From Spirochaetota bacterium (lineage in GTDB: Bacteria; Spirochaetota; UBA4802; UBA5550), in the NCBI GenBank assembly GCA_016933025.1, contig JAFGBT010000007.1, positions 1 through 64,000 on the forward strand: a stretch of DNA of 64,000 nucleotides, in the 5' to 3' direction. How positions within the stretch are numbered: the first letter of the stretch is position 1; every line of letters begins with the position of its first letter. Shown one piece after another: positions 25,807 to 33,941 of this stretch. The translations under genes and the position numbers were made by a program. The notes beneath the pieces are model-generated. The model made no database searches. It saw only the letters and a program-made list of their open reading frames with translations, and was not told the DNA's origin.

Positions 25807-27009
25807 CTATCGGAGCTGCTTGCTGGAAAACTCGAGGACATTCCGCGCCACGATCAGATGCTGTATCTGGCCGGTGCCCTCGAAGATATCCATGATTTTG
25901 CTGTCGCGCATCCATTTTTCAGCCAGGTATTCCTGGGTAAAACCGAGGGGCCCCAGGAGCTCGCAGCATTTCTGCGTGATCAGCGTTCCGTACCTCCCGG
26001 CCTTCGCCTTGGACATGGAGGCCTCCAGGTTGTTGAACTCTTGGTTGTCCGCCATCCATGCCGCCCGCCAGGTCAGGAGCCTCATTGCATCAAGGTTTGC
26101 TTCCAGGAGGTAGAATTCCTTTTCCAGACTGCTGATATTGTTAGGGTTTTTCGTGTAGTCAAGCTTTATTCCGCTTTCTTCTATTTTTTCTCTGGTGAAG
26201 TCAATGGCGGCGCGCGCTATGCCGAGCGCCATCGAGGCCACCAGCGGCCGGGTGTTGTCGAAGGTCTTCATGACGCCCTTGAAACCCTCGGTCGCGCTCT
26301 TCACCTCGGCGCTTCCCAGCAGGTTGTTCTTGGGGATGCGGCAGTCGGACAGCACGAAGGTCCCCGTATCAGAGGCGCGTATCCCGAGCTTGTGCTCCAG
26401 CTTCTCAAGCTTGAAGCCCTCGCGGTCCTTTTCAACGATGAAGGACTTGATTCCGGCCTTGCCGGCCTTCTTGTCAATCGTCGCCCAGACAACGACAACA
26501 TCGCAGCGGTCGGCGCAGGTCACGAATATTTTCTCTCCGTTCAACACCCACTCGTCGCCGTCCAGCACCGCTGTGGCCGTGATTGAACCGGAATCCGAGC
26601 CTGAGCCCGGCTCGGTAATGGCCATGGCGGCCCATTTGTTGCCGAACCGCTCGTGCTGCTCCTCGGTGGCAACGGCCGCGATCGCCGCGTTGCCGAGACC
26701 GGCATTGGGCAGGGAGAGGAGAAGGCCCGCGTCGCCCCAGCACATCTCCTCGATGCTTATGACCGTTGACAGGTTGGTGCCGAGCTTCTTGGCGGCCGGC
26801 TTCTCGTCCTTCTTCGGCTCTTCGCCCTCTTTCTTCTTCTTTTTCCCGCCGCCCATTATCTTGATAGAGCGGAACATGTCGAGCTCTTTCGGGTATTCGT
26901 GCTCGTTCTCGTCGTATTTGCGCGCAATCGGCCGGAGCATGCCCTTGGCCAGATTGTTTATACTCGCTTTAACTTCATTCATTTTCTGAGACGGTACTAA
27001 ATTTATCAT
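25807..27009 (-). CDS. Acyl-CoA dehydrogenase with Lys-rich insertion
   Basis: 400 residues, ATG with GGAGGAATCACC. FAD/acyl-CoA motifs AITEPGSGSDSG and WVLNGEKIFVT, and the late IFEGTGQIQHLIVAR with the catalytic Glu and the usual C-terminus. Odd: residues about 53-76 are a charged insertion (GGGKKKKKEGEEPKKDEK region) between N-terminal helices, where relatives have a short loop. It removes two hydrogens from acyl-CoA, passing electrons to ETF. It sits next to a second, different acyl-CoA dehydrogenase gene (28-bp gap), an arrangement that often means a heteromeric enzyme. Confidence 0.92.
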   Translation of the reverse strand: MINLVPSQKMNEVKASINNLAKGMLRPIARKYDENEHEYPKELDMFRSIKIMGGGKKKKKEGEEPKKDEKPAAKKLGTNLSTVISIEEMCWGDAGLLLSLPNAGLGNAAIAAVATEEQHERFGNKWAAMAITEPGSGSDSGSITATAVLDGDEWVLNGEKIFVTCADRCDVVVVWATIDKKAGKAGIKSFIVEKDREGFKLEKLEHKLGIRASDTGTFVLSDCRIPKNNLLGSAEVKSATEGFKGVMKTFDNTRPLVASMALGIARAAIDFTREKIEESGIKLDYTKNPNNISSLEKEFYLLEANLDAMRLLTWRAAWMADNQEFNNLEASMSKAKAGRYGTLITQKCCELLGPLGFTQEYLAEKWMRDSKIMDIFEGTGQIQHLIVARNVLEFSSKQLR

Positions 27010-27037
27010 GGTGATTCCTCCGTTATTGCCTTTGTTG

Positions 27038-28144
27038 TTATACCGTGGCCATGCCTTCGAGTATCGCGATGCCCCTTCCGTTCCGGTAGAAGCGCTCGAC
27101 CGGATGGTCGCGCACGTATCCGTGTCCGCCGAGGACCTGTACGCCGTAGTCGGTGATCTTCATGGTCATGTCGCCGGCGAAGAGCTTGGCCAGGTAGGAT
27201 TCTCTCTTGGCGTCCATTCCCGCCTCAAGCATGGAAGCGGCCTTCCAGGTCAAGAGCCTCATGCCGTCGACCTCATACGCCATTTCGGCTATCATGAACG
27301 CGACGGACTGCCGGCTCGCTATCGGCTCGCCGAACTGGACCCTCTCTTTCGAGTAGTCGCGCGCGTATTCAAAGGAGGCGCGGGACACCCCGGTCCCGAT
27401 AGCGCAGAGGCCTGTCCGCGTCTTCTGGAGAAATGCCTCGAAATTGCAGCCGTTGTCCCCTCCGAGCATGTCTGCTGCCGGGACTTCGCAATTCTCAAAG
27501 GTCACCGGGTAGCTCTCGAGGGCGTAGATGCCAAGGTTTTTCTCTCGCTCGCCGAGCTTGACGCCCGGATTGTCCTTCGCGACGATGAAGAGCGAGGGCT
27601 TGCCGCTGACATCGGCCGCGACCAGCATATGCCCGGCGTCTTTTGCCATCGGGACGAAGCACTTCTTGCCGTTGATAACGTACGAACCGCCCTTCTTCTC
27701 GGCTTTTGTTTCCATGCTGACGGGATCGAACCTGAAGCGGGGCTCGTTTATCGCGATCGTGCATGGTTTGAACGTCGCATCACAATAGAGCGGCAGATAT
27801 TTTTTCTTCTGATCGTCCGTGCCCATTTCCAGGATTGGATACAGGAACATCGAGGGGAGTGTGGAGGCGACGGCCAATGCCATGTCGCCGTAGGCCAGCT
27901 CTTCCAGAATGATTGCGTTCATAATCGGGGAATAGTCCATGCCATATCCGCCGAAATCCTCGGGTATCACCGATATCGTGGCGCCCAGCTCCCATACTTT
28001 CTGGATGAAATCCGCCGGGATCGCCTTCTTCTCATCCATGTCATGGGCATTATCGGCCACGACGTCTTTAATCAGCCGTGCCACCGTTTCTTTCATGGTA
28101 CGCTGCTCTTCGGACAAACCAAAACTGAATTCTCTTTCTTCCAT
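27038..28144 (-). CDS. Acyl-CoA dehydrogenase
   Basis: 368 residues, ATG with GAGGAG. Typical N-terminal helices (SFGLSEEQRTMKETVARL), a middle beta domain with YVINGKKCFVPMAKDAG, and a C-terminal helical domain with VQVLGGHGYVRDHPVERFYRN. The expected catalytic Glu is in AILEGMATV, where the protein ends; most relatives carry ten or so more residues. First gene of the leftward operon, 34 bp from a TetR operator (28178-28191). Likely oxidises medium or long acyl-CoA. Confidence 0.92.
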   Translation of the reverse strand: MEEREFSFGLSEEQRTMKETVARLIKDVVADNAHDMDEKKAIPADFIQKVWELGATISVIPEDFGGYGMDYSPIMNAIILEELAYGDMALAVASTLPSMFLYPILEMGTDDQKKKYLPLYCDATFKPCTIAINEPRFRFDPVSMETKAEKKGGSYVINGKKCFVPMAKDAGHMLVAADVSGKPSLFIVAKDNPGVKLGEREKNLGIYALESYPVTFENCEVPAADMLGGDNGCNFEAFLQKTRTGLCAIGTGVSRASFEYARDYSKERVQFGEPIASRQSVAFMIAEMAYEVDGMRLLTWKAASMLEAGMDAKRESYLAKLFAGDMTMKITDYGVQVLGGHGYVRDHPVERFYRNGRGIAILEGMATV

Positions 28145-28177
28145 AGCATTCTCCTCGCAAATGGGTAGTAAAATTAG

Positions 28178-28191
28178 ACTGACATGTCAGT
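28178..28191 (-). promoter_or_regulatory. TetR operator and promoter of the beta-oxidation operon
   Basis: Perfect palindrome ACTGACATGTCAGT. On the reverse strand TTGACG (28213-28218, immediately after the tetR stop codon) lies 21 bases upstream of it, so the operator covers the expected -10/start region. The same 14-mer occurs at 28970 and 29084. Confidence 0.85.
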
Positions 28192-28218
28192 TTTTTAACT
28201 ATGGTCCGGGTACGTCAA

Positions 28219-28827
28219 CTATTTTTTTGTAAAAATAGCCGGGCCGAATATGCCGACGATTTCCCGGGCCATGGAATCGATTTCCGCCTGATCTTTTTTC
28301 TTTTTTTTCGCTCCGAAGTCGTACAGCGCTGTTCTGAGTAGCGCGCCTGTTATTAGGTTTGAAGCCATTTCGACATTCAGGTCCGCACGGACGTGCTTAT
28401 TTCTCATTCCGAACTCAAGGTCGCTGACGATGAGGTTGTGAATTTTTTTTTCAAAGCGCTTGATGCTTGATTCAAGCTCGCCGCTCAGCCCTATCCCCAT
28501 CCTGAGTACGATGTTGCAGAGGTCCGGGTCGTTGGAGAGAAAATCTAGGGTGTTTTTGACCCTGAAGTAGAAGTAATCATGGGGGCTTATCGTCTTCAGG
28601 TCGATTTTATTCATTTCAAGGGAAATGTTCTGTTCCCAGTCATTATAGAATTCCTTAATCAGAGTGATAAAGAGATCGTCCTTGTTCTTGAAGTACTGGT
28701 ATACGGTGCCGCGCGCAATTTTTGCCTCATTAACGATATCGGCAATCTGCGTGTTGTAATAGCCTTTTCGGGAGAAGAGGCGTTTCGCGTATTCCAGTAT
28801 CAATTTTTTTCGTTCATCGGCTTTCAT
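28219..28827 (-). CDS. TetR-family repressor of fatty-acid genes
   Basis: 202 residues from ATG 28827; a TTG at 28851 has no ribosome site. The N-terminal helix-turn-helix reads IADIVNEAKIARGTVYQYF, followed by KNKDDLFITLIKEF as in most TetR proteins, then a helical ligand-binding domain with a KKKKK stretch near the end. Three copies of ACTGACATGTCAGT flank the gene at the promoters of two acyl-CoA operons, which strongly suggests it represses them and is relieved by an acyl-CoA, as do the TetR-type FadR proteins of Bacillus and Thermus. The ligand is inference. Confidence 0.9.
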   Translation of the reverse strand: MKADERKKLILEYAKRLFSRKGYYNTQIADIVNEAKIARGTVYQYFKNKDDLFITLIKEFYNDWEQNISLEMNKIDLKTISPHDYFYFRVKNTLDFLSNDPDLCNIVLRMGIGLSGELESSIKRFEKKIHNLIVSDLEFGMRNKHVRADLNVEMASNLITGALLRTALYDFGAKKKKKDQAEIDSMAREIVGIFGPAIFTKK

Positions 28828-28943
28828 GCTTTTTGAGTTTCCTGTATACAAAATTCATGATAAGACCCGCCGTCCGCATTTTTGAAGTCTTGCCGGGCCT
28901 CTCCCGCAATTGTTTTTTCACCCGGCGCGGAAGGGAATTACTG

Positions 28944-28983
28944 TTGACATAAAAACAAGGGTATCTAAAACTGACATGTCAGT
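28944..28983 (+). promoter_or_regulatory. Promoter with TetR operator, upstream copy
   Basis: TTGACA (28944-28949), 16 bases, TAAAAC (28966-28971), overlapped by the operator ACTGACATGTCAGT at 28970-28983. It reads toward the SCP2 gene and lies about 145 bp upstream of the tetR start, so it could also control tetR. Confidence 0.75.
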
Positions 28984-29057
28984 CTAAATGATTGGCAGGG
29001 GACTGATTTTGTCAATGGAATTTTCTTTTTTTTCATTTCGGATGAGAAAATTTTTCA

Positions 29058-29097
29058 TTGACGGGTATACATCGTATACTAAAACTGACATGTCAGT
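29058..29097 (+). promoter_or_regulatory. Promoter with TetR operator, downstream copy
   Basis: TTGACG (29058-29063), 16 bases, TAAAAC (29080-29085), overlapped by ACTGACATGTCAGT at 29084-29097. Same spacing as the upstream copy, so these look like duplicated promoter-operator units feeding the SCP2-ligase-thiolase genes. Confidence 0.8.
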
Positions 29098-29137
29098 CTA
29101 AATTATTACAACAGACGTAAGAAAAGGAGGATTCTCT

Positions 29138-29710
29138 ATGGCTACATTTCCAACCATACCGGCTGATACCAGCGTGGATAAACTCTTGTCCGAGCTCATG
29201 CCGCAAATAGCGAAGGATCAGCTCACCAGCGGTACTGCTGCTGCTGACCTCGCGGGGACCGAGATCACCATGGTCGTCGACGTATCGGGCGATCAGCATG
29301 GCTTTACCCTCAAAGACGGCAAGGAAGTCGCGTACAACAAGGGAGACATTGCAAACGCGAAGCTCCGGCTGAAACTGGACAAGGCCGATCTGGAGAAAAT
29401 GATCAAAACCCAGAATCTCGACATGATCATCGGGATCACGAACGACCTTACCAAGGCGAAATACAACGCCCTCAATTCACTGAAGGGCAGCTTCGTGGCT
29501 GAGATCAGCAATGACGACGGCAGCGTGGTCAAGCTTCAGGCGATCCTGAACGGCGCCACCGACCCGGCTTCAGTGTTCAAGATGACCGCCAAAGACACGT
29601 CAGCTCTGATGCGGAAAGAGACGAACCCGGTCAACCTGTTCATGTCCGGCGCGATGAAGATCGAAGGCGACATGGCCTTCGCCATGGCGACCCAGCCGCT
29701 CTTTACGTAA
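29138..29710 (+). CDS. SCP2 sterol/lipid-binding domain protein
   Basis: 190 residues, ATG with AAAAGGAGG. Central SCP2-type pattern: a long helix, strands GTEITMVVDVSG and HGFTLKDGKEVAYNKG, ANAKLRLKLDKADLEKMI, and a late NPVNLFMSGAMKIEGDMAFA. By family it binds fatty acids or acyl-CoA in a hydrophobic tunnel. Here it is the whole protein, a likely acyl-CoA carrier. First gene after two TetR-controlled promoters and followed by an acyl-CoA ligase gene, which fits intracellular fatty-acid handling. Confidence 0.88.
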   Translation: MATFPTIPADTSVDKLLSELMPQIAKDQLTSGTAAADLAGTEITMVVDVSGDQHGFTLKDGKEVAYNKGDIANAKLRLKLDKADLEKMIKTQNLDMIIGITNDLTKAKYNALNSLKGSFVAEISNDDGSVVKLQAILNGATDPASVFKMTAKDTSALMRKETNPVNLFMSGAMKIEGDMAFAMATQPLFT

Positions 29711-29874
29711 TAGCCCCGATCCGCGCTTTCCGCGCGCCGGGTCTCATCCGAACTGTTTAAGTCTGGAAACCGCCGGGGGATAGAACGTGCTTGGAGAAAA
29801 AGTCGTTGACTCATTTCCCCACACGTTCGATCCTTTGGCGTGTTTTCATTTTTGGTTATCTTTGGAGGGAGATT

Positions 29875-31800
29875 ATGAAAAAAGACGCAATGCCTTGGCA
29901 CAAGGAGTACAAAGTAACTGGGATTCCCGCCTCGCTGAAGCCTTATCCAGACAAACCGGTATACGATATCCTGTACACTACCGCAAAAAAATACAAAAAA
30001 AACGGACTCATCCAACATAATTATAAAATGACGTATCCGGAAGTGAAGGACAAGGTCGACCGGCTGGCTACCGCTCTCAACAAGCTGGGCCTGAAAAAAG
30101 GCGAGCGGGTGGCGACCATCCTGCCAACATCGATCCAGTTTGTGCTGGCCGATTACGGCATTTCGAGGGCCGGGCTGGCGCACATACCCAGCAGCTCGCT
30201 CGAGCCGATTCCGACGCTCGAGCACAAATTCAAGGAAGGAACCCCCCGGGCGCTGATCACGCTTGATGAGCATGCCGAGCTGGGGGCCCTGGTGGTTAAA
30301 AAGTGCAAGATAGAATTTCTCATCCTCTGCAGGATTGACGACTATTCGAACAACCCGGGGGAAGCCGCGGTAAAGATCAAGGCGCAGCTCCCCAAGGGTA
30401 CCCTGTGGATGAAGGATATGATAGAAAAGACGGCGCCCGCGCCTCCCGATATTACCTTCGACGTCGAGAAGGACATCGAGACCCTTATTTTTACCGGAGG
30501 CACCACCGGGCTCGCCAAGGGATGCATGCTGACGCACCGGAATATTTACGCCAATGCCCTACAGAACCAGTGCTCGCTCGGCAAGTCAGGCGCGCTGCTG
30601 CAGGGAGCGGCGACCGAACTGCTCGGCCTGCCGTTTTTCCATTCCTACGGTCATATTATCATGCATACCATCACTCTGTTCGGGCACAACCAGATCCTCA
30701 TCCCCGATCCGAGGGACACCGCCGGCATGATAAAGATGATCAAGGAACACTTGCCGATCATACAGATCGGCGTGCCGACACAGTTCATGAAGATATCGGA
30801 GGAGCTCGAGGGCTACGGCATGATCGGCGTGTCCGGGTCCGCACCGCTTCCGACCAGCACGCAGGAGCAGTTCGAGAAAAAGGCGGGCGGCGGCATCATG
30901 GAGGGCTACGGCCTTTCGGAGATGTCACCCTGTACGCACCTCAACACGAGTTTCCTGGTACGGGTGATGGGCGGCCGCCTTTCCATGAGGATAAGCTCGA
31001 CGCTCCTCGGCCTCCCGGGGAACCTGGCGCTCCTCAACGGCCTGCTTCGGCTCCTGGGACCCAAGATCATCGGAAGGGTGCTCACCAAGGCCTTTTATTT
31101 CATGAATAAAATGACCAAGAAGAAAGTGGCCCCGGCCAAGGACGCCTCGTCCAAGCACGTCGAGAAGCGCGGGACCATCGGCATCCCGTTTCCGGACACC
31201 GAGATGAAGTTCCTGTCGGTCGAAACCGGGAAGGAGATTCCCGTGGAGGAGATGCTCAAGGGCGAGCGGGGCGAGATGCTGCTGCGCGGACCGCAGCGGA
31301 TGCTCGGATACTGGCCGCAGCCGGGCAACGGCGTGGACGAGGACGGGTACATCCACACCAGCGACGTCGTTCGAATCGATGAGAACGGCTACTTCTATAT
31401 CGTCGATCGGACCAAGGACATGATCATCGTCTCCGGATATAAGGTGTACTCGCGCGAAGTGGACGATGTTCTTTACCAGAACCCGAAGATCGAAATGGCC
31501 GCGACGATCGGCATCCCCGACCCGGAGCGCGAGGGGAGCGAGCGCATAGCGGTGTATGTCCAGCCGAAAGAGAAATACAAGAATAACGTAACCGAGGAAG
31601 AGATCGTCGACTACCTGAAAAAGCACGTGGCCAAATACGCGGTTCCGAAGGTGGTGAAGATAATCCCGAGCATGCCGCTGACCGAAGTCCACAAGGTCAA
31701 CAAGAAGCTTCTCCGCGAGATGGCATCGAAAGACCAGGGATCGCCGAAGGCGTCCGGCAAGGGAAAGAGCGGCAAGAAAAAGCAGAAGGCCAGGGCATAG
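29875..31800 (+). CDS. Long-chain acyl-CoA synthetase (AMP-forming)
   Basis: 641 residues from ATG 29875 with GGAGGGAG seven bases upstream; the frame opens earlier at 29791 but without a ribosome site. Adenylate-forming motifs: TGGTTGLAKGCMLTHRN (phosphate loop), GYGLSEMSPCTHLN, a YxHTSDVV-type Asp block and VSGYKVYSREVDD in the hinge. The expected C-terminal catalytic Lys is near EVHKVNKK. The last 20 or so residues are a Lys/Gly/Ser-rich tail (KGKSGKKKQKARA). It activates free fatty acids to acyl-CoA. It lies under the TetR-controlled promoters together with the SCP2 and thiolase genes. Confidence 0.92.
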   Translation: MKKDAMPWHKEYKVTGIPASLKPYPDKPVYDILYTTAKKYKKNGLIQHNYKMTYPEVKDKVDRLATALNKLGLKKGERVATILPTSIQFVLADYGISRAGLAHIPSSSLEPIPTLEHKFKEGTPRALITLDEHAELGALVVKKCKIEFLILCRIDDYSNNPGEAAVKIKAQLPKGTLWMKDMIEKTAPAPPDITFDVEKDIETLIFTGGTTGLAKGCMLTHRNIYANALQNQCSLGKSGALLQGAATELLGLPFFHSYGHIIMHTITLFGHNQILIPDPRDTAGMIKMIKEHLPIIQIGVPTQFMKISEELEGYGMIGVSGSAPLPTSTQEQFEKKAGGGIMEGYGLSEMSPCTHLNTSFLVRVMGGRLSMRISSTLLGLPGNLALLNGLLRLLGPKIIGRVLTKAFYFMNKMTKKKVAPAKDASSKHVEKRGTIGIPFPDTEMKFLSVETGKEIPVEEMLKGERGEMLLRGPQRMLGYWPQPGNGVDEDGYIHTSDVVRIDENGYFYIVDRTKDMIIVSGYKVYSREVDDVLYQNPKIEMAATIGIPDPEREGSERIAVYVQPKEKYKNNVTEEEIVDYLKKHVAKYAVPKVVKIIPSMPLTEVHKVNKKLLREMASKDQGSPKASGKGKSGKKKQKARA

Positions 31801-31824
31801 AGCCGGTCTTTTTTCAGAACATTG

Positions 31825-31842
31825 TTCGATTGTACAATCGAA
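31825..31842. promoter_or_regulatory. 18-bp perfect palindrome between ligase and thiolase genes
   Basis: TTCGATTGTACAATCGAA. Symmetric, AT-rich, no T-run: shaped like a repressor site rather than a terminator. Different in sequence from the TetR operator. A GC hairpin-like stretch (CCGCCGG/CGGCGG) follows at about 31858-31877. Confidence 0.4.
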
Positions 31843-31915
31843 TTAAATAGCCTGCCCCCGCCGGTTTCGGCGGCGGGAGGAAGATGAAAACACAAAGTGA
31901 AACAGGAGAATAGTT

Positions 31916-33094
31916 ATGGAAGAAGCGGTATTTATTGACGGCGTACGAACCCCAAACGGCAGGGCCCACAAGGAGAAGGGCTGGTTCAGGAATATCCGGC
32001 CTGACGAAATGCTCAGCGTGGTCTATGAGGCCATTTTTAACAGGAACAATAAGGTTAAGCCCGAAGACCTTGACGGCGTACTGGTGGGTTGCGCTAACCT
32101 GTCCGGCATGCAAAACGATATCGGACGGCTGGCGTGGCTCGCTTCCGGTCTGCCGGTATCGGTGGGGACCAACTCGATAACGAACCAGTGCCCCTCCGGC
32201 ATGATGGCGACCATGCACGCGGCGCGCGCGATCATGACCGGCCAGGCCGACATCATGCTCGCCGCCGGCGTCGAGGACATGGAGAAGGTCCCGATGGGAG
32301 CGAATATGAATTTTCCGCCGAGGATCCTCAAGTACTGGAACGGCGCCGACCTCCCCATGGGCCCCACGGCCGAGAAGGTGGCTGAGGTGTATAAGATTGC
32401 CCGGGAAGACATGGACAACATGGCCATATGGTCGAATAAAAAGGCTTCCGAGGCCCACAAGGCCGGCAAGTTTAAAAACGAAATCATTCCGCTCAAGGGA
32501 CTCGATGACAATGGCAACGAGATGATGGTTGAGAAGGACCAGTGGGTTCGCGACAAGACTGATCCCGAGAAGATGAAGGCGATGCAGTCTTCGTTCAAGC
32601 CGGGCGGCGTGGTGACTGCCGCGACATCGTCCCCGCTGACGCAGGGGGCCTGCGCCCTCCTGCTGATGAGCCGCAAGAAGGCGGACGAGCTCGGACTCGA
32701 GTACCACTACAAGTTCAACTATGCCGTCATGGCAGGCTGCGACCCGACCGTTATGGGCATCGGTCCCATACCGGCGGTGCAGAAGCTTTTCAAGAGGACC
32801 GGCCTGACACCGGCCGACATAGGCCCGATCGAGCTCAACGAGGCCTTCGCGAGCCAGTCGCTGGCCTGCATCCGCGAGCTGAAGATCGACAACGAGAACG
32901 CGCCTTTCAAACGCGTAAACGTCTGGGGCGGGGCTCTCGCTATCGGCCATCCGCTGGGACAGTCCGGCGCGCGGATCCTCGTCACGCTGCTGAACATCCT
33001 GAAGACCGATTACCCGAACGAGAAATACGGTATGGCGGCGCTCTGCGGGGCCTTCGGCAACGCCGGCGCGATGCTGGTGGAAAAGGTAAAATAA
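31916..33094 (+). CDS. Acetyl-CoA acyltransferase (thiolase)
   Basis: 392 residues, ATG with CAGGAGAA. Thiolase fold: nucleophilic Cys92 in ITNQCPSGMMAT, the NEAFASQSLA block, the GGALAIGHPLGQSGAR block with the catalytic His, and a C-terminal ALCGAFGNAG Cys block. It cleaves 3-ketoacyl-CoA with CoA, completing beta-oxidation and supplying the thiolase missing from the leftward operon. A strong terminator follows (33118-33148). Degradative rather than biosynthetic use is inferred from neighbours. Confidence 0.93.
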   Translation: MEEAVFIDGVRTPNGRAHKEKGWFRNIRPDEMLSVVYEAIFNRNNKVKPEDLDGVLVGCANLSGMQNDIGRLAWLASGLPVSVGTNSITNQCPSGMMATMHAARAIMTGQADIMLAAGVEDMEKVPMGANMNFPPRILKYWNGADLPMGPTAEKVAEVYKIAREDMDNMAIWSNKKASEAHKAGKFKNEIIPLKGLDDNGNEMMVEKDQWVRDKTDPEKMKAMQSSFKPGGVVTAATSSPLTQGACALLLMSRKKADELGLEYHYKFNYAVMAGCDPTVMGIGPIPAVQKLFKRTGLTPADIGPIELNEAFASQSLACIRELKIDNENAPFKRVNVWGGALAIGHPLGQSGARILVTLLNILKTDYPNEKYGMAALCGAFGNAGAMLVEKVK

Positions 33095-33117
33095 AGCGTA
33101 TCATATCGGAACGATGC

Positions 33118-33148
33118 AAAAGCGCGGCTCTCGGGCCGCGCTTTTTTT
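33118..33148 (+). terminator. Intrinsic terminator after thiolase gene
   Basis: AAGCGCGGC, loop TCTCGG, GCCGCGCTT, then a run of T. Textbook stem and T-tract ending the rightward fatty-acid operon. Confidence 0.9.
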
Positions 33149-33299
33149 ATTCCTTGAAGGAAAAAAATCAAAAATATCCGATCATAACCAATTTGACAGA
33201 ACCAATTTAAAAAATTCTTGTCAAAAGATGAGAGGTGTGCGTATCATCGTAACCTCTGTCCTTACTATACAACAAATAGATAAAGCGAGGTTCAAGGAA

Positions 33300-33863
33300 A
33301 TGAAAAAGGTTTACGCATTATTGATCGCTGTCGCGTTTCTCGCGACCGCCGCTGAGGCGAAGGTCGTCAAGGGTGTCAATATTCCCGACACCTTCAACGC
33401 CGGCGGGACAAAGCTGATACTGAACGGCACCGGCATAAGGACGAAGTTCATGATGAATATCTACGTCGGCGCACTATATCTCAAGGCGAAGAGCGGCAAC
33501 GGGTCGGCAATTGCCGGGGCGAATGAGCCGATGGCCGTCAGGCTCCACATCCTTTCCGGCCTGGTGACGCCGAAGCGCATGGCGGACAGCACCCGGGAGG
33601 GTTTCACCAAATCGGCAGGCGGGAACATCGGGCCATACAAGGCCGGCATGGACAAATTCATCAACACCTTCAGCTCGGGGATCAAGGTCGGCGATTTTTA
33701 TGATATCGTGTACCTCCCGGGAAAGAAGGGCGTGCAGGTGTACAAGAACGGCGTACCGGCGTCTTTCGTCGCGGGCCTTGATTTCAAGAAAATCCTGTAC
33801 GGCATATGGATCGGCCCCAACTGCATTCAGGAGCCGCTGAAAAAGGGGATGCTGGGCCTCTAA
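33300..33863 (+). CDS. Exported chalcone-isomerase-like protein
   Basis: 187 residues from ATG 33300, with AAGGAA upstream; an in-frame start at 33114 would read through the thiolase terminator. Signal peptide MKKVYALLIAVAFLATAAEA, then a chalcone-isomerase-like fold: LNGTGIRTKFMMNIYVGALYL, a central MAVRLHILSGLV strand and the late ILYGIWIGPNCIQ block. Family knowledge: bacterial members (Chalcone_3 type) are periplasmic and probably bind fatty acids; they do not make flavonoids. Its place beside fatty-acid genes agrees. A 15-bp hairpin at 33897-33933 follows. Confidence 0.85.
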   Translation: MKKVYALLIAVAFLATAAEAKVVKGVNIPDTFNAGGTKLILNGTGIRTKFMMNIYVGALYLKAKSGNGSAIAGANEPMAVRLHILSGLVTPKRMADSTREGFTKSAGGNIGPYKAGMDKFINTFSSGIKVGDFYDIVYLPGKKGVQVYKNGVPASFVAGLDFKKILYGIWIGPNCIQEPLKKGMLGL

Positions 33864-33896
33864 GCGAAACCATTCCGTAATTGCTTGTTATACAGA

Positions 33897-33933
33897 ATCA
33901 GAGGCGGCATCGATGGATGCCGCCTCTGATTTT
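33897..33933. terminator. Bidirectional terminator between convergent genes
   Basis: Perfect 15-bp stem ATCAGAGGCGGCATC, loop GATG, then TTT on the plus side. Lies between convergent stop codons at 33863 and 33942. Confidence 0.75.
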
Positions 33934-33941
33934 CATGACCG

